A stretch of DNA of 34,012 nt, taken from assembly GCA_003252225.1 (NCBI GenBank), contig QKFE01000170.1, positions 1 through 34,012 of the forward strand, read 5' to 3'. The position numbers were made by a program, and so were the translations under genes. Origin of the DNA: Kiritimatiellales bacterium (GTDB lineage Bacteria; Verrucomicrobiota; Kiritimatiellia; Kiritimatiellales; Pontiellaceae). The notes under the pieces are model-generated. The model was not told the DNA's origin. It did not search any database and worked only from the letters and a program-made list of their open reading frames with translations. Positions 1-7,862 of this stretch are shown here, in pieces (the first letter of the stretch is position 1; each line of letters starts with the position of its first letter).

Positions 1-2
1 AA

Positions 3-941
3 GTTTATGCCCAGAAGCACGGCAACGGTGAAATCCGCCGCGTAAACATCAATGCCGCTCCGCTGGATGTTGAAGGGTTCAAGCTGGTTAAAGAGGCGGG
101 GATTGGAACCTATCAGATTTTTCAGGAAACCTATCACGAAGCGACTTTCCGCGAGGTGCATCCTTCCGGCCCGAAGAGCGATTTCCTCTGGCGGCTGCAC
201 GGACTGGATCGCGCGCAGGATGCGGGCATTGATGATGTCGGAATCGGCGCGCTGATGGGGTTGTTTGACTGGCGTTTTGAAACGATGGCGCTGCTGTATC
301 ACACGATTCATCTCGAAGAAAAATACAAGGTGGGACCGCATACAATTTCGTTCCCGCGCATTGAGCCGGCGATCGGAACGGACACCGCTCAATATCCGGG
401 CGTAAACGATTATGACTTTAAACGACTGGTCGCGATTCTGCGTTTGGCGGTACCGTACACCGGGCTGATTCTGACCTGCCGCGAATCGGTGGAACTGCGC
501 AATGAAATTATCCGCTTCGGCGTTTCGCAGATTGATGCCGGATCGGATATCGGCGTCGGCGCGTATTCATCAAAGGATGAGGAGTCGTATAAAAAGAGCC
601 AGTTTGTTTTGAACGACGGACGGTCGCTGGATCAGGTGATTCGCGAGCTTTGTGAAGCGGATCTAATTCCTTCCTTCTGTACCGGCTGTTACCGGCTCGG
701 CCGCACCGGCGAGCATTTTATGGAGTTTGCGGTTCCGGGTTTTGTAAAACGCTTCTGCACACCGAATGCGGTGCTGACCTTCCTCGAATATATGGAGGAT
801 TATTCGTCGCCGGAAACAAAACAGGCCGGCATGAAACAGATTGAGCGCGAACTGGGTCGTATGCCGGAAAGCGAGCAGAAAAACAGATTGCTCGAACGCA
901 TCGCACAGGTGAAGCAGGGCGCCCGGGATTTATACTTTTAA
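3..941 (+). CDS. hydG: [FeFe]-hydrogenase maturation radical SAM protein HydG, 3' part (5' end outside window)
   Basis: Open frame runs from base 3 (VYAQKHGNGEIRRVNINAAPLDVEGFKLVKEAGIGTYQIFQETYHEATF...) through the listed 156..941 ORF; HydG-like C-terminal CTGCYRLGRTGEHFM motif; followed by hydE. Confidence 0.93.
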   Translation, partial: VYAQKHGNGEIRRVNINAAPLDVEGFKLVKEAGIGTYQIFQETYHEATFREVHPSGPKSDFLWRLHGLDRAQDAGIDDVGIGALMGLFDWRFETMALLYHTIHLEEKYKVGPHTISFPRIEPAIGTDTAQYPGVNDYDFKRLVAILRLAVPYTGLILTCRESVELRNEIIRFGVSQIDAGSDIGVGAYSSKDEESYKKSQFVLNDGRSLDQVIRELCEADLIPSFCTGCYRLGRTGEHFMEFAVPGFVKRFCTPNAVLTFLEYMEDYSSPETKQAGMKQIERELGRMPESEQKNRLLERIAQVKQGARDLYF

Positions 942-945
942 TTAA

Positions 946-1021
946 AACCACGGAATACACTGAATACACGGAACTGGTTCTTCATATTCAAATTTCAGTG
1001 TGTTCTGTGTATTCCGTGGTT
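946..1021. repeat. 76-bp palindromic element in the hydG-hydE intergenic space
   Basis: Left arm AACCACGGAATACACTGAATACACGGAA; reverse complement of right arm AACCACGGAATACACAGAACACACTGAA (about 25/28 identical). Confidence 0.9.
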
Positions 1022-1037
1022 AAAAAATGGTGAACAA

Positions 1038-2135
1038 ATGGTTTTGGATATTTTGGAAAAAGCCCGAATGGGTGATGAACTGAGTGTTGAAGAAATTGAA
1101 GCGCTGCTTTCGGTTTCGGATGAAACGGAGCTGAAGGCGCTGTTTGATTGCGCGTATGCCGTTAAAGAAGCGCATGTCGGAAAAGTCGCCTATTTCCGCG
1201 GATTGATCGAATGCAGCAATATCTGCATGAAGGACTGCTACTATTGCGGCATCCGGAAGAGCAATAAAAACGTCGAGCGGTTTCTGATGGATGAGGAAGA
1301 GATTTTCCGCGAGGCAGTCTGGGCCTATGAAGCGGAATACGGCTCCGTCGTAATTCAGTCGGGCGAACGGCAGGACGCGGCTTACGTCGATATGATCGAA
1401 CGGGTGGTGAAACGGATTCATGACGCGACGAACGGGGAAATCGGTATCACGCTTTCGCTGGGCGAGCAGACAGAGGAGGTTTACCGCCGGTGGCGTGAGG
1501 CCGGGGCGACCCGTTATCTTCTGCGGATTGAAACAACGAACCCGGAACTTTATGCAAAACTCCACCCGAAAGACCATTCGATGGAGGAACGGTTAGAGTG
1601 CCTGCAAAGGCTGCGCCGTACCGGATATCAGGTTGGAACCGGCGTGATGATGGGTTTGCCGGGGCAGACGATGCGCGATCTGGCGAACGATATTCTTTTC
1701 CTGAAAGCGATGGATGTCGATATGGTCGGAATGGGGCCGTATATCCCGCATTCCGACACACCGATGGGGGAAGAAATACCGCCCTATTCGGACGCACAGA
1801 AAACGTCGGCATTGAAACTCGGCCTTAAAATGATCGCGGTGACGCGGATCGTTTTGAAGGATGTCAACATTGCCGCCGCCACCGCGCTACAGGCACTGGA
1901 ATATACGGGACGGGAACAGGGGCTGAAATGCGGCGCCAATGTGATTATGCCCAACGTTACCGAAACCGACTTCAGACCAAAATACCAGCTGTACGATAAC
2001 AAGCCGTGCACCGATGAAAATTCATCGATGTGCCGAGGCTGCTTGAGCGGACGGATTACGGGCATTGGCGAAACGATCGGGTTCAATAAAAAAGGCGATG
2101 CGCCGCATTACCGCAAACGCGTTTCGGCCGATTAA
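1038..2135 (+). CDS. hydE: [FeFe]-hydrogenase maturation radical SAM protein HydE
   Basis: Radical SAM Cys motif CMKDCYYCGIRKSN and HydE-like sequence; adjacent to hydG. Confidence 0.93.
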   Translation: MVLDILEKARMGDELSVEEIEALLSVSDETELKALFDCAYAVKEAHVGKVAYFRGLIECSNICMKDCYYCGIRKSNKNVERFLMDEEEIFREAVWAYEAEYGSVVIQSGERQDAAYVDMIERVVKRIHDATNGEIGITLSLGEQTEEVYRRWREAGATRYLLRIETTNPELYAKLHPKDHSMEERLECLQRLRRTGYQVGTGVMMGLPGQTMRDLANDILFLKAMDVDMVGMGPYIPHSDTPMGEEIPPYSDAQKTSALKLGLKMIAVTRIVLKDVNIAAATALQALEYTGREQGLKCGANVIMPNVTETDFRPKYQLYDNKPCTDENSSMCRGCLSGRITGIGETIGFNKKGDAPHYRKRVSAD

Positions 2136-2138
2136 CGG

Positions 2139-2510
2139 TTATTCCGCTTTTTCCCAAACGATGACGTTGGACTCGGCTTTTCCTGCGGCCGGTTTCCGCT
2201 CTACAGCCGACTCCTCTGGTTTCGGAGCCGGCTTGGGCAGCAGCAGATAGTTGATTCCGTCGATGGTGATGCCGACAAGGCTGACAATCATGGAATAGAG
2301 GTAGAGCGTTGAATTGCCTTCGCCGTCTAAAAAACGAACCAGCGTAATTGGAGTGAGGGCAAGCACCAGCGCCAGCCGCGTGAACGGGAACTGTTTTGAA
2401 AACCCCATGAGAATGAGCAGGAGAAACCCGCCGACCGCAACCAGCGCAAGTACGGCGCTGAGTCCGGTGAGGAATTCGCTGACCATTTGGTCGTTAAAAG
2501 AAAACTGCAT
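2139..2510 (-). CDS. small hypothetical membrane protein
   Basis: 123-aa ORF with hydrophobic segments (FLTGLSAVLALVAVGGFLLLILMGF; LYLYSMIVSLVGITI) and charged C-terminal tail; fills the gap between genes. Confidence 0.6.
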   Translation of the reverse strand: MQFSFNDQMVSEFLTGLSAVLALVAVGGFLLLILMGFSKQFPFTRLALVLALTPITLVRFLDGEGNSTLYLYSMIVSLVGITIDGINYLLLPKPAPKPEESAVERKPAAGKAESNVIVWEKAE

Positions 2511-2629
2511 TTTCTAAATCCGGCAATCTGCCGCCTCCCTTTGACGTTCCGCAGACGCTATCAGGAAATAGGACAAAATCCAGCCTAAATACAAAACACA
2601 TTACCCCGCACAAGATTGCGCTTAAACGG

Positions 2630-3004
2630 CTATAAAACCGGCTTTCCGGTTTCACCCGAATTCAGTTTGAATTGGCTGCAGGTGTCGGTGGCCTGAACTT
2701 CCTTTTTGCGAACGGAGCAGAACTGGGTGAAGGGGTTGACGATGTAATTCGCGCAATACCGGCAAAGCCGGCGATTTTCACCCTTATCAAAAACGTCCAC
2801 TTTTGCGGAACGGTCGGCCGCGGTAAATATCACCGGTTCGGCCTTTTTGGCTTTAAACGGAACTTCGGATTCGGAGGCATATTCAAACCCGCAGCCGGAA
2901 CAGGTCAGCTTTTCGCCGGTTTTGGTGAAACCGTCATAGACCGCCTCGCGTTTAAGAAGCGTATCTGCTCCGCAATTCTTGCAAATTATTTCTACTGCAC
3001 TCAT
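2630..3004 (-). CDS. Cys-rich zinc-ribbon-type hypothetical protein
   Basis: Within the 2630..3451 ORF, starting at MSAVEIICKNCGADTLLKREAVY; CxxC pairs CKNC, CSGC, CRYC plus later Cys. The upstream part of the long ORF overlaps the SNase gene antisense, so the internal Met is preferred. Confidence 0.6.
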   Translation of the reverse strand: MSAVEIICKNCGADTLLKREAVYDGFTKTGEKLTCSGCGFEYASESEVPFKAKKAEPVIFTAADRSAKVDVFDKGENRRLCRYCANYIVNPFTQFCSVRKKEVQATDTCSQFKLNSGETGKPVL

Positions 3005-3067
3005 GGCATTGAACCTATATAAACCCCAAAACCCATTCAAGAAAACAACCGATAAGAAGGAGGAAAC

Positions 3068-3424
3068 ATGAAGGATAAGTTGTATCACTACGAAGCAAAA
3101 GTGGTTGCGGTTTATGACGGCGACACCTGCACTGTGGATATCGACCTCGGCCTCGGAGTCTGGGTGCGCGGCGAAAAACTGCGGCTGTTCGGGATTAATG
3201 CGCCGGAAATGCGCGGCGATGAAAAGCCGCAGGGAACGCTTGCGCGCGATTTTGTTCGGGAGCTGATTCTGGGTAAAACGGTGTTCATTCAGACGCAGAA
3301 AGATAAGAAGGGGAAATACGGCCGCTATCTCGCCGATATCTGGGTGGAAGAAGGAGACGATAACTGGATTAATGTGAATAAGCGCATTGTGGAAGCAGGC
3401 CTCGCCGTTTATAAGGAGTATTGA
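3068..3424 (+). CDS. SNase-like (thermonuclease) domain protein
   Basis: VVAVYDGDTCTVDIDLGLGVWVRGEKLRLFGINAPEMRG...GKYGRYLADIWV matches staphylococcal nuclease fold motifs; AAGGAGG upstream of ATG. Confidence 0.85.
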   Translation: MKDKLYHYEAKVVAVYDGDTCTVDIDLGLGVWVRGEKLRLFGINAPEMRGDEKPQGTLARDFVRELILGKTVFIQTQKDKKGKYGRYLADIWVEEGDDNWINVNKRIVEAGLAVYKEY

Positions 3425-3434
3425 TTTCGGGAAT

Positions 3435-3524
3435 GAACCACTGATGAACACAGATCGGCTCGGGTGCTGAAGATCATTTCATTTTGATTGAGTATCCGTG
3501 CGCGTCTGGGTTTATCTGTGGTTC
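3435..3524. repeat. ~90-bp imperfect palindromic intergenic element
   Basis: Left GAACCACTGATGAACACAGA versus reverse complement of right end GAACCACAGATAAACCCAGA (17/20). Confidence 0.7.
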
Positions 3525-3571
3525 CTTTTTCCTGATGAAGATTCGCAGGCAAAGCAAGCGCGAGGGGTTGT

Positions 3572-4906
3572 ATGCGTAAGATTGCAGATTGGGGAAACTA
3601 TCCGGTCATCGAGGCCGAAGTCACCGGATTTGATTCCGCGGAACAGTTGCGCACACAACTCGAACAGCCGGGAGAAGTCATCGCCTTTGGAAACGGTCGT
3701 TCGTACGGCGATGCTTCTCTCCAAAAAAACATCCTGCTCACCCGCCGTTTCAATAAATTTCTTTCATTCGATGAAAACACCGGAACGCTGTGCTGCCAGT
3801 CCGGCGTGCTGCTTTCCGAAATACTCGATGCGTTTGTTCCGCGCGGCTGGTTCCTGCCAGTGACGCCGGGAACCAAGCTGATCACCGTAGGCGGCGCGAT
3901 TGCCGCCGATGTGCACGGTAAAAACCATCACGTTGCCGGCAGTTTCGGCCAGCATGTTCTTTCGATGGAAGTGATGCGCAACGACGGTTCGGTGATCCGC
4001 TGTTCGCCGCAGGAAAAGGCGGAATTTTTCAGATTGACCATCGGCGGCATGGGGCTTTCCGGGGTTATTCTGAACGCGACGTTCCGGCTGAAACGGATCA
4101 ACACCGCCTATATCCGGGAAGAGACCGTCCGCGCCGAGAACCTCGATGAAATTATGGACGGATTTGAGCTCTCCGATAACTGGACCTATTCCGTTGCATG
4201 GATTGATTGCCTTGCGAAAGGCGATGCGATGGGGCGCAGTATTCTGATGCGCGGCGAACACTGCACAAAAGGCGAACTGATTAAGCCGGATCGGCTCGAA
4301 TTGCCCCTGATTCTGAAACAGAGACTGCAATTGGATATCCCGGTCATGTTCCCCAACGTTGCACTGAACCCGCTTTCAATGAAGGCGTTCAATTTCCTCT
4401 ACTACAATAAAACCCGCCCCGGAACCCATTCGCGTATTATCGATTACAACAGCTTCTTTTATCCGCTCGATGCCATCAGCAATTGGAACCGGATTTACGG
4501 AAAACGCGGCTTCACGCAGTATCAGTTTGTTATCCCGAAATCGGCCGGACGCGAAGGAATGCGAACCATTCTGAAACGGATCACCGAAAGCGGACTGGGT
4601 TCCTTCCTCGCCGTACTCAAACTGTTCGGCGAACAGAACAGTTTTATGTCGTTCCCGATGAAAGGATATACTCTCGCGCTCGATTTCCCGATTTCGCACC
4701 GGGCCATGCAACTGTTCACCGAACTCGATGCGATGGTGGCCGATTACGGCGGACGGCTTTATCTCGCCAAAGACTCGCGGATGAATGCGGCGATGTTTGA
4801 AAAAACCTACCCCAATGCCGACGAATTCCGGCAGGCGATCTCGCTGTTAAATGAAGGCGAAACGCAGTTCGCTTCCCTTCAGTCCAAGCGCATCGGAATC
4901 ACTTAA
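3572..4906 (+). CDS. FAD-binding oxidoreductase, DprE1-like (decaprenylphosphoryl-ribose 2-oxidase family)
   Basis: FAD_binding_4-type motif FGNGRSYGDASLQKNILLTRRFNKFLSFD...GWFLPVTPGTKLITVGGAIAADVHGKNHHVAGSFGQHV; downstream SDR is DprE2-like. Confidence 0.85.
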   Translation: MRKIADWGNYPVIEAEVTGFDSAEQLRTQLEQPGEVIAFGNGRSYGDASLQKNILLTRRFNKFLSFDENTGTLCCQSGVLLSEILDAFVPRGWFLPVTPGTKLITVGGAIAADVHGKNHHVAGSFGQHVLSMEVMRNDGSVIRCSPQEKAEFFRLTIGGMGLSGVILNATFRLKRINTAYIREETVRAENLDEIMDGFELSDNWTYSVAWIDCLAKGDAMGRSILMRGEHCTKGELIKPDRLELPLILKQRLQLDIPVMFPNVALNPLSMKAFNFLYYNKTRPGTHSRIIDYNSFFYPLDAISNWNRIYGKRGFTQYQFVIPKSAGREGMRTILKRITESGLGSFLAVLKLFGEQNSFMSFPMKGYTLALDFPISHRAMQLFTELDAMVADYGGRLYLAKDSRMNAAMFEKTYPNADEFRQAISLLNEGETQFASLQSKRIGIT

Positions 4907-4911
4907 TTTTG

Positions 4912-5359
4912 AACCACTAAATACACGAAATACACGAAAGGAGGAATAGGAGTGGCGGGGCTGCTGTATAAAGAGGAGTGCTATGCAATAAACGGAGCAT
5001 GTTTTGAGGTTTATAAGGAAAAAGGGTGCGGATTTCTCGAAGATGTTTATCAGGAGTGTTTGGAAATAGAATTGGAATTACAGGGGATAGAGTTTGTTGC
5101 TCAGCATCCTTTGAGACTGAATTACAAGGGGCGGCCTTTGCGAAAAAAATACATCCCCGACTTCATTTGCACTGGAAAAATTATCGTTGAGATTAAAGCT
5201 GTAAAAGAGATCGGAGATGAACATCGAGCGCAAGTGCAGAATTATCTTAAAGCAACAGGATATAAGCTTGGTCTGATTGTGAATTTTGGTCATTACCCAA
5301 AGGTTCAGATCGAAAGAATAGCAAACTGACCTTTCGTGTATTTAGTGTATTTCGTGGTT
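4912..5359. mobile_element. putative element: GxxExxY ORF between ~30-bp terminal inverted repeats
   Basis: Left 4912-4941 AACCACTAAATACACGAAATACACGAAAGG; reverse complement of 5330-5359 AACCACGAAATACACTAAATACACGAAAGG (28/30). The ORF ends at 5329, immediately before the right arm. Confidence 0.65.
4952..5329 (+). CDS. GxxExxY family protein (PDDEXK_3 nuclease-like)
   Basis: Contains GFLEDVY (GxxExxY) and PDFICTGKIIVEIKA (PD...ExK) motifs; GTG start with AGGAGG upstream. Confidence 0.88.
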   Translation: MAGLLYKEECYAINGACFEVYKEKGCGFLEDVYQECLEIELELQGIEFVAQHPLRLNYKGRPLRKKYIPDFICTGKIIVEIKAVKEIGDEHRAQVQNYLKATGYKLGLIVNFGHYPKVQIERIAN

Positions 5360-5369
5360 AGGTAATAAA

Positions 5370-6101
5370 ATGAAAAGTGTTTTAATATTAGGCGCAACAT
5401 CGGATATCGCGCAGGCGGTTGCAAAGAAGTATGCGGCGGAAGGATGGAGCCTGACGCTCGCGGCGCGGGATACGGTCGCATTGGAACCGATTGCCGCCGA
5501 CCTGAAAATCCGCGCCGATGCTGAAGTTAAAGCCGTGCAGTTTGATGCGACCGACTTTGAAAACCACGCCGCGTTTTATGAATCGCTTTCGCCGAAACCG
5601 GATGCGGTGATTTGTGTATTCGGCTATATGGGCGATCAGGAATCGGTTCGGTCGGATTTCGGTGAAGTGAAAAAAACGATCGATGTGAACTATACCGGCG
5701 CGGTTTCCATTCTGAACATCGTCGCAAATGATTTTGAACAACGGGAAAGCGGCGCGATTGCGGGCATTAGCTCTGTCGCCGGGGATCGCGGTCGGCAAAG
5801 CAACTATATTTACGGTTCCGCGAAGGCCGGCTTCACCGCCTATTTATCCGGGCTGCGAAACCGGCTGGCAAAAAAAGGCGTCCATGTGATGACCGTGAAG
5901 CCGGGATTCTGTCGCACAAAAATGACAGAGAAACTGGAACTGCCCGCCGCCTTAACCGCCGAACCCGAGCAGGTCGCCGCCGCCGTATTCAGCGGAATGA
6001 AAAAGCAGCGCAATGTGGTTTACACCCTCTGGATGTGGCGCTACATCATGCTCATCATCCGCCATATCCCCGAATTCATTTTCAAAAAGATGGATATGTA
6101 A
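5370..6101 (+). CDS. short-chain dehydrogenase/reductase, DprE2-like
   Basis: ILGATSDIAQAVAKKYAAEGWSLTLAAR Rossmann start, catalytic-like S..YIYGSAKAG; paired with DprE1-like gene. Confidence 0.85.
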   Translation: MKSVLILGATSDIAQAVAKKYAAEGWSLTLAARDTVALEPIAADLKIRADAEVKAVQFDATDFENHAAFYESLSPKPDAVICVFGYMGDQESVRSDFGEVKKTIDVNYTGAVSILNIVANDFEQRESGAIAGISSVAGDRGRQSNYIYGSAKAGFTAYLSGLRNRLAKKGVHVMTVKPGFCRTKMTEKLELPAALTAEPEQVAAAVFSGMKKQRNVVYTLWMWRYIMLIIRHIPEFIFKKMDM

Positions 6102-6172
6102 ACAGGTGAGTTTTCATGTTTTCAACAAGATCCTAACTTGACTATTCCGTAAAACAACGGTCTGTTTACAGC

Positions 6173-6628
6173 ATGAATACACACCCACTTAATCTACGCA
6201 ATTTACTCAAGCTAATCCCGCTGTTTTCACTTGCGCTGCTGACCGGCTGCGTGGGAATCGGGCGTAATTATGAAGGCAACGATGTTTTGCTGGATGCCCT
6301 GGCCAAAATCGAAAAAGGCAAAACAACCCGTGCCGAAGTGCTCGAACTGCTCGGGGCGCCGCTCCGTGTTGACAAGGTCAACATCACCGCCCTCACCGAG
6401 CAGTCGCTCGCCCGGTATGAGGGTGAAAAACTGACACTTCAGATCGACCCGGCGCTGTTCGATGAAATTTATGTTTATGAGCGGAAGCAAACGAACACCT
6501 TTTTCGTGTTCACCTTCCTTTTCAACTACTACCGTTCAGACGAGCGTTCCGACCGGCTGGCTGTTTTCTTCGATCGTGACGGCAAAGTGATCGGCACAGG
6601 ATGGACGCCCGGACGCAAGGAACTGTGA
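6173..6628 (+). CDS. BamE/SmpA-like lipoprotein (paralog 1)
   Basis: Lipobox SLALLTGC; KIEKGKTTRAEVLELLGAP motif. Confidence 0.75.
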   Translation: MNTHPLNLRNLLKLIPLFSLALLTGCVGIGRNYEGNDVLLDALAKIEKGKTTRAEVLELLGAPLRVDKVNITALTEQSLARYEGEKLTLQIDPALFDEIYVYERKQTNTFFVFTFLFNYYRSDERSDRLAVFFDRDGKVIGTGWTPGRKEL

Positions 6629-7068
6629 GTCTCTTTTTCCAGAGAAATACCGCCCTTTTCCTGTGCCTCCTGTTTCTGCCCGGCTGTATCAGCGTAACGA
6701 TGATCCGGCACCGGCGCGGCAACGAAATTACCCCCGAAAAAGTCGCCGTTATTCATTCCGCCGAATCCACGTTGGACGACGTACTCGAAAACCTCGGCGC
6801 GCCGATTGAATATCAGCGGCACACGGACGGATTGATTCTGGTTTACCGCACACGTGCGCACAACGTCGCGGAATACGGCATCGATGTCGGCCGGCTCGTC
6901 AGCTGGACCGATCAGGGGCAAACCTACTCATCCCTGCTCAACAACTTAAAATTCATTTACGGCAATTACGCCACCGATGAAGACCGGGTCGTCGTCATCA
7001 TCGGAAACGACCAGCTGGTAAAAGGCATTGCATACCGGGGAGCGATAAATGATCTTCAAAAATTTTAA
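6625..7068 (+). CDS. BamE/SmpA-like lipoprotein (paralog 2)
   Basis: Lipobox LLFLPGC; STLDDVLENLGAP motif. Track gives ATG at 6601; GTG at 6625 overlapping the upstream TGA (GTGA) fits the signal peptide better. Confidence 0.7.
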   Translation: MSLFFQRNTALFLCLLFLPGCISVTMIRHRRGNEITPEKVAVIHSAESTLDDVLENLGAPIEYQRHTDGLILVYRTRAHNVAEYGIDVGRLVSWTDQGQTYSSLLNNLKFIYGNYATDEDRVVVIIGNDQLVKGIAYRGAINDLQKF

Positions 7069-7426
7069 CCCGGTGTTTATCCCCCTGCTCGCCGCCGCCT
7101 TTTTCCTCAGCGGCTGCACCATCCGGAAAATGAGATCCAGCTCCCCCGTACCCGAAGAACGCATCGCCCGGCTGTCTGCCGGAATGGCGAAAGCGCAAGT
7201 GCTCGAACTGCTCGGCCCGCCGGACGATGCCGGACTGCGCATGGACGGAAGCGTCTTCATTTACCGCTTCCACAACAAGGCCGACAAAGCGCTCGAACTC
7301 TCCTTCATGCAGGGCTCATTCAACTATGAAGAGAGCGACTGGCGCACGCATCGGGTCGTCGTCTTTTTTGATAAACAGGGCATCGTTACGGATTTCGCAG
7401 CCTACACCGAAAAAGACGCCATCTGA
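7049..7426 (+). CDS. BamE/SmpA-like lipoprotein (paralog 3)
   Basis: Lipobox AAFFLSGC; ARLSAGMAKAQVLELLGPP motif; start overlaps preceding ORF. Confidence 0.75.
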   Translation: MIFKNFNPVFIPLLAAAFFLSGCTIRKMRSSSPVPEERIARLSAGMAKAQVLELLGPPDDAGLRMDGSVFIYRFHNKADKALELSFMQGSFNYEESDWRTHRVVVFFDKQGIVTDFAAYTEKDAI

Positions 7427-7429
7427 AAC

Positions 7430-7446
7430 CGGCGGCAAAACCGCCG
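7430..7446 (+). terminator. GC-rich hairpin downstream of the lipoprotein genes
   Basis: CGGCGGCAAAACCGCCG; no strong T-run follows. Confidence 0.4.
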
Positions 7447-7479
7447 CAATAAGGGAGGAGGGGCGCGGGGAGGAACCAA

Positions 7480-7803
7480 TCAGCGGTAGTTCTGCTGCAT
7501 CGCTTTATAATCGTCCTGCGTTTCCTGTTCGCGGATCGCCGCCTCGCGAATAATAAACTGCCAAACAGCAATCAGCACCAGAATCATCACCGTTACGAAC
7601 AGCATCGACCACCAGAAAAACTTCTCGTTCCCCTTTTTCCGGGAAAGGTGCAGCATCCTCCGCAGTCCCGAATTCCGGCTTCTCCGCTTCCGTTCACGCT
7701 GATCGAACGGCACCTGCGTCGTCGTCCTGCGCCGACGCCGCTTGTGCTTTTTCGTTTCGACAACCGGCATCCGCTCCCTGTTTTTGTAAATATCGTCTGA
7801 CAT
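7480..7803 (-). CDS. small single-TM basic hypothetical protein
   Basis: MSDDIYKNRERMPVVETKKHKRRRRRTTTQ...FFWWSMLFVTVMILVLIAVWQFII; start chosen at 7803 inside the longer ORF. Confidence 0.55.
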   Translation of the reverse strand: MSDDIYKNRERMPVVETKKHKRRRRRTTTQVPFDQRERKRRSRNSGLRRMLHLSRKKGNEKFFWWSMLFVTVMILVLIAVWQFIIREAAIREQETQDDYKAMQQNYR

Positions 7804-7862
7804 GCTTTTCCCGTTAAAAATTGAGGATGAGAAGGTAGCCGAAAGCCCGGCGGCATCCAACC

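Noticed and set aside
7227-7553. 108-aa plus-strand ORF
   Set aside because: Out-of-frame overlap with lipoprotein paralog 3 and the following spacer; Ser/Arg/Pro-rich shadow ORF.
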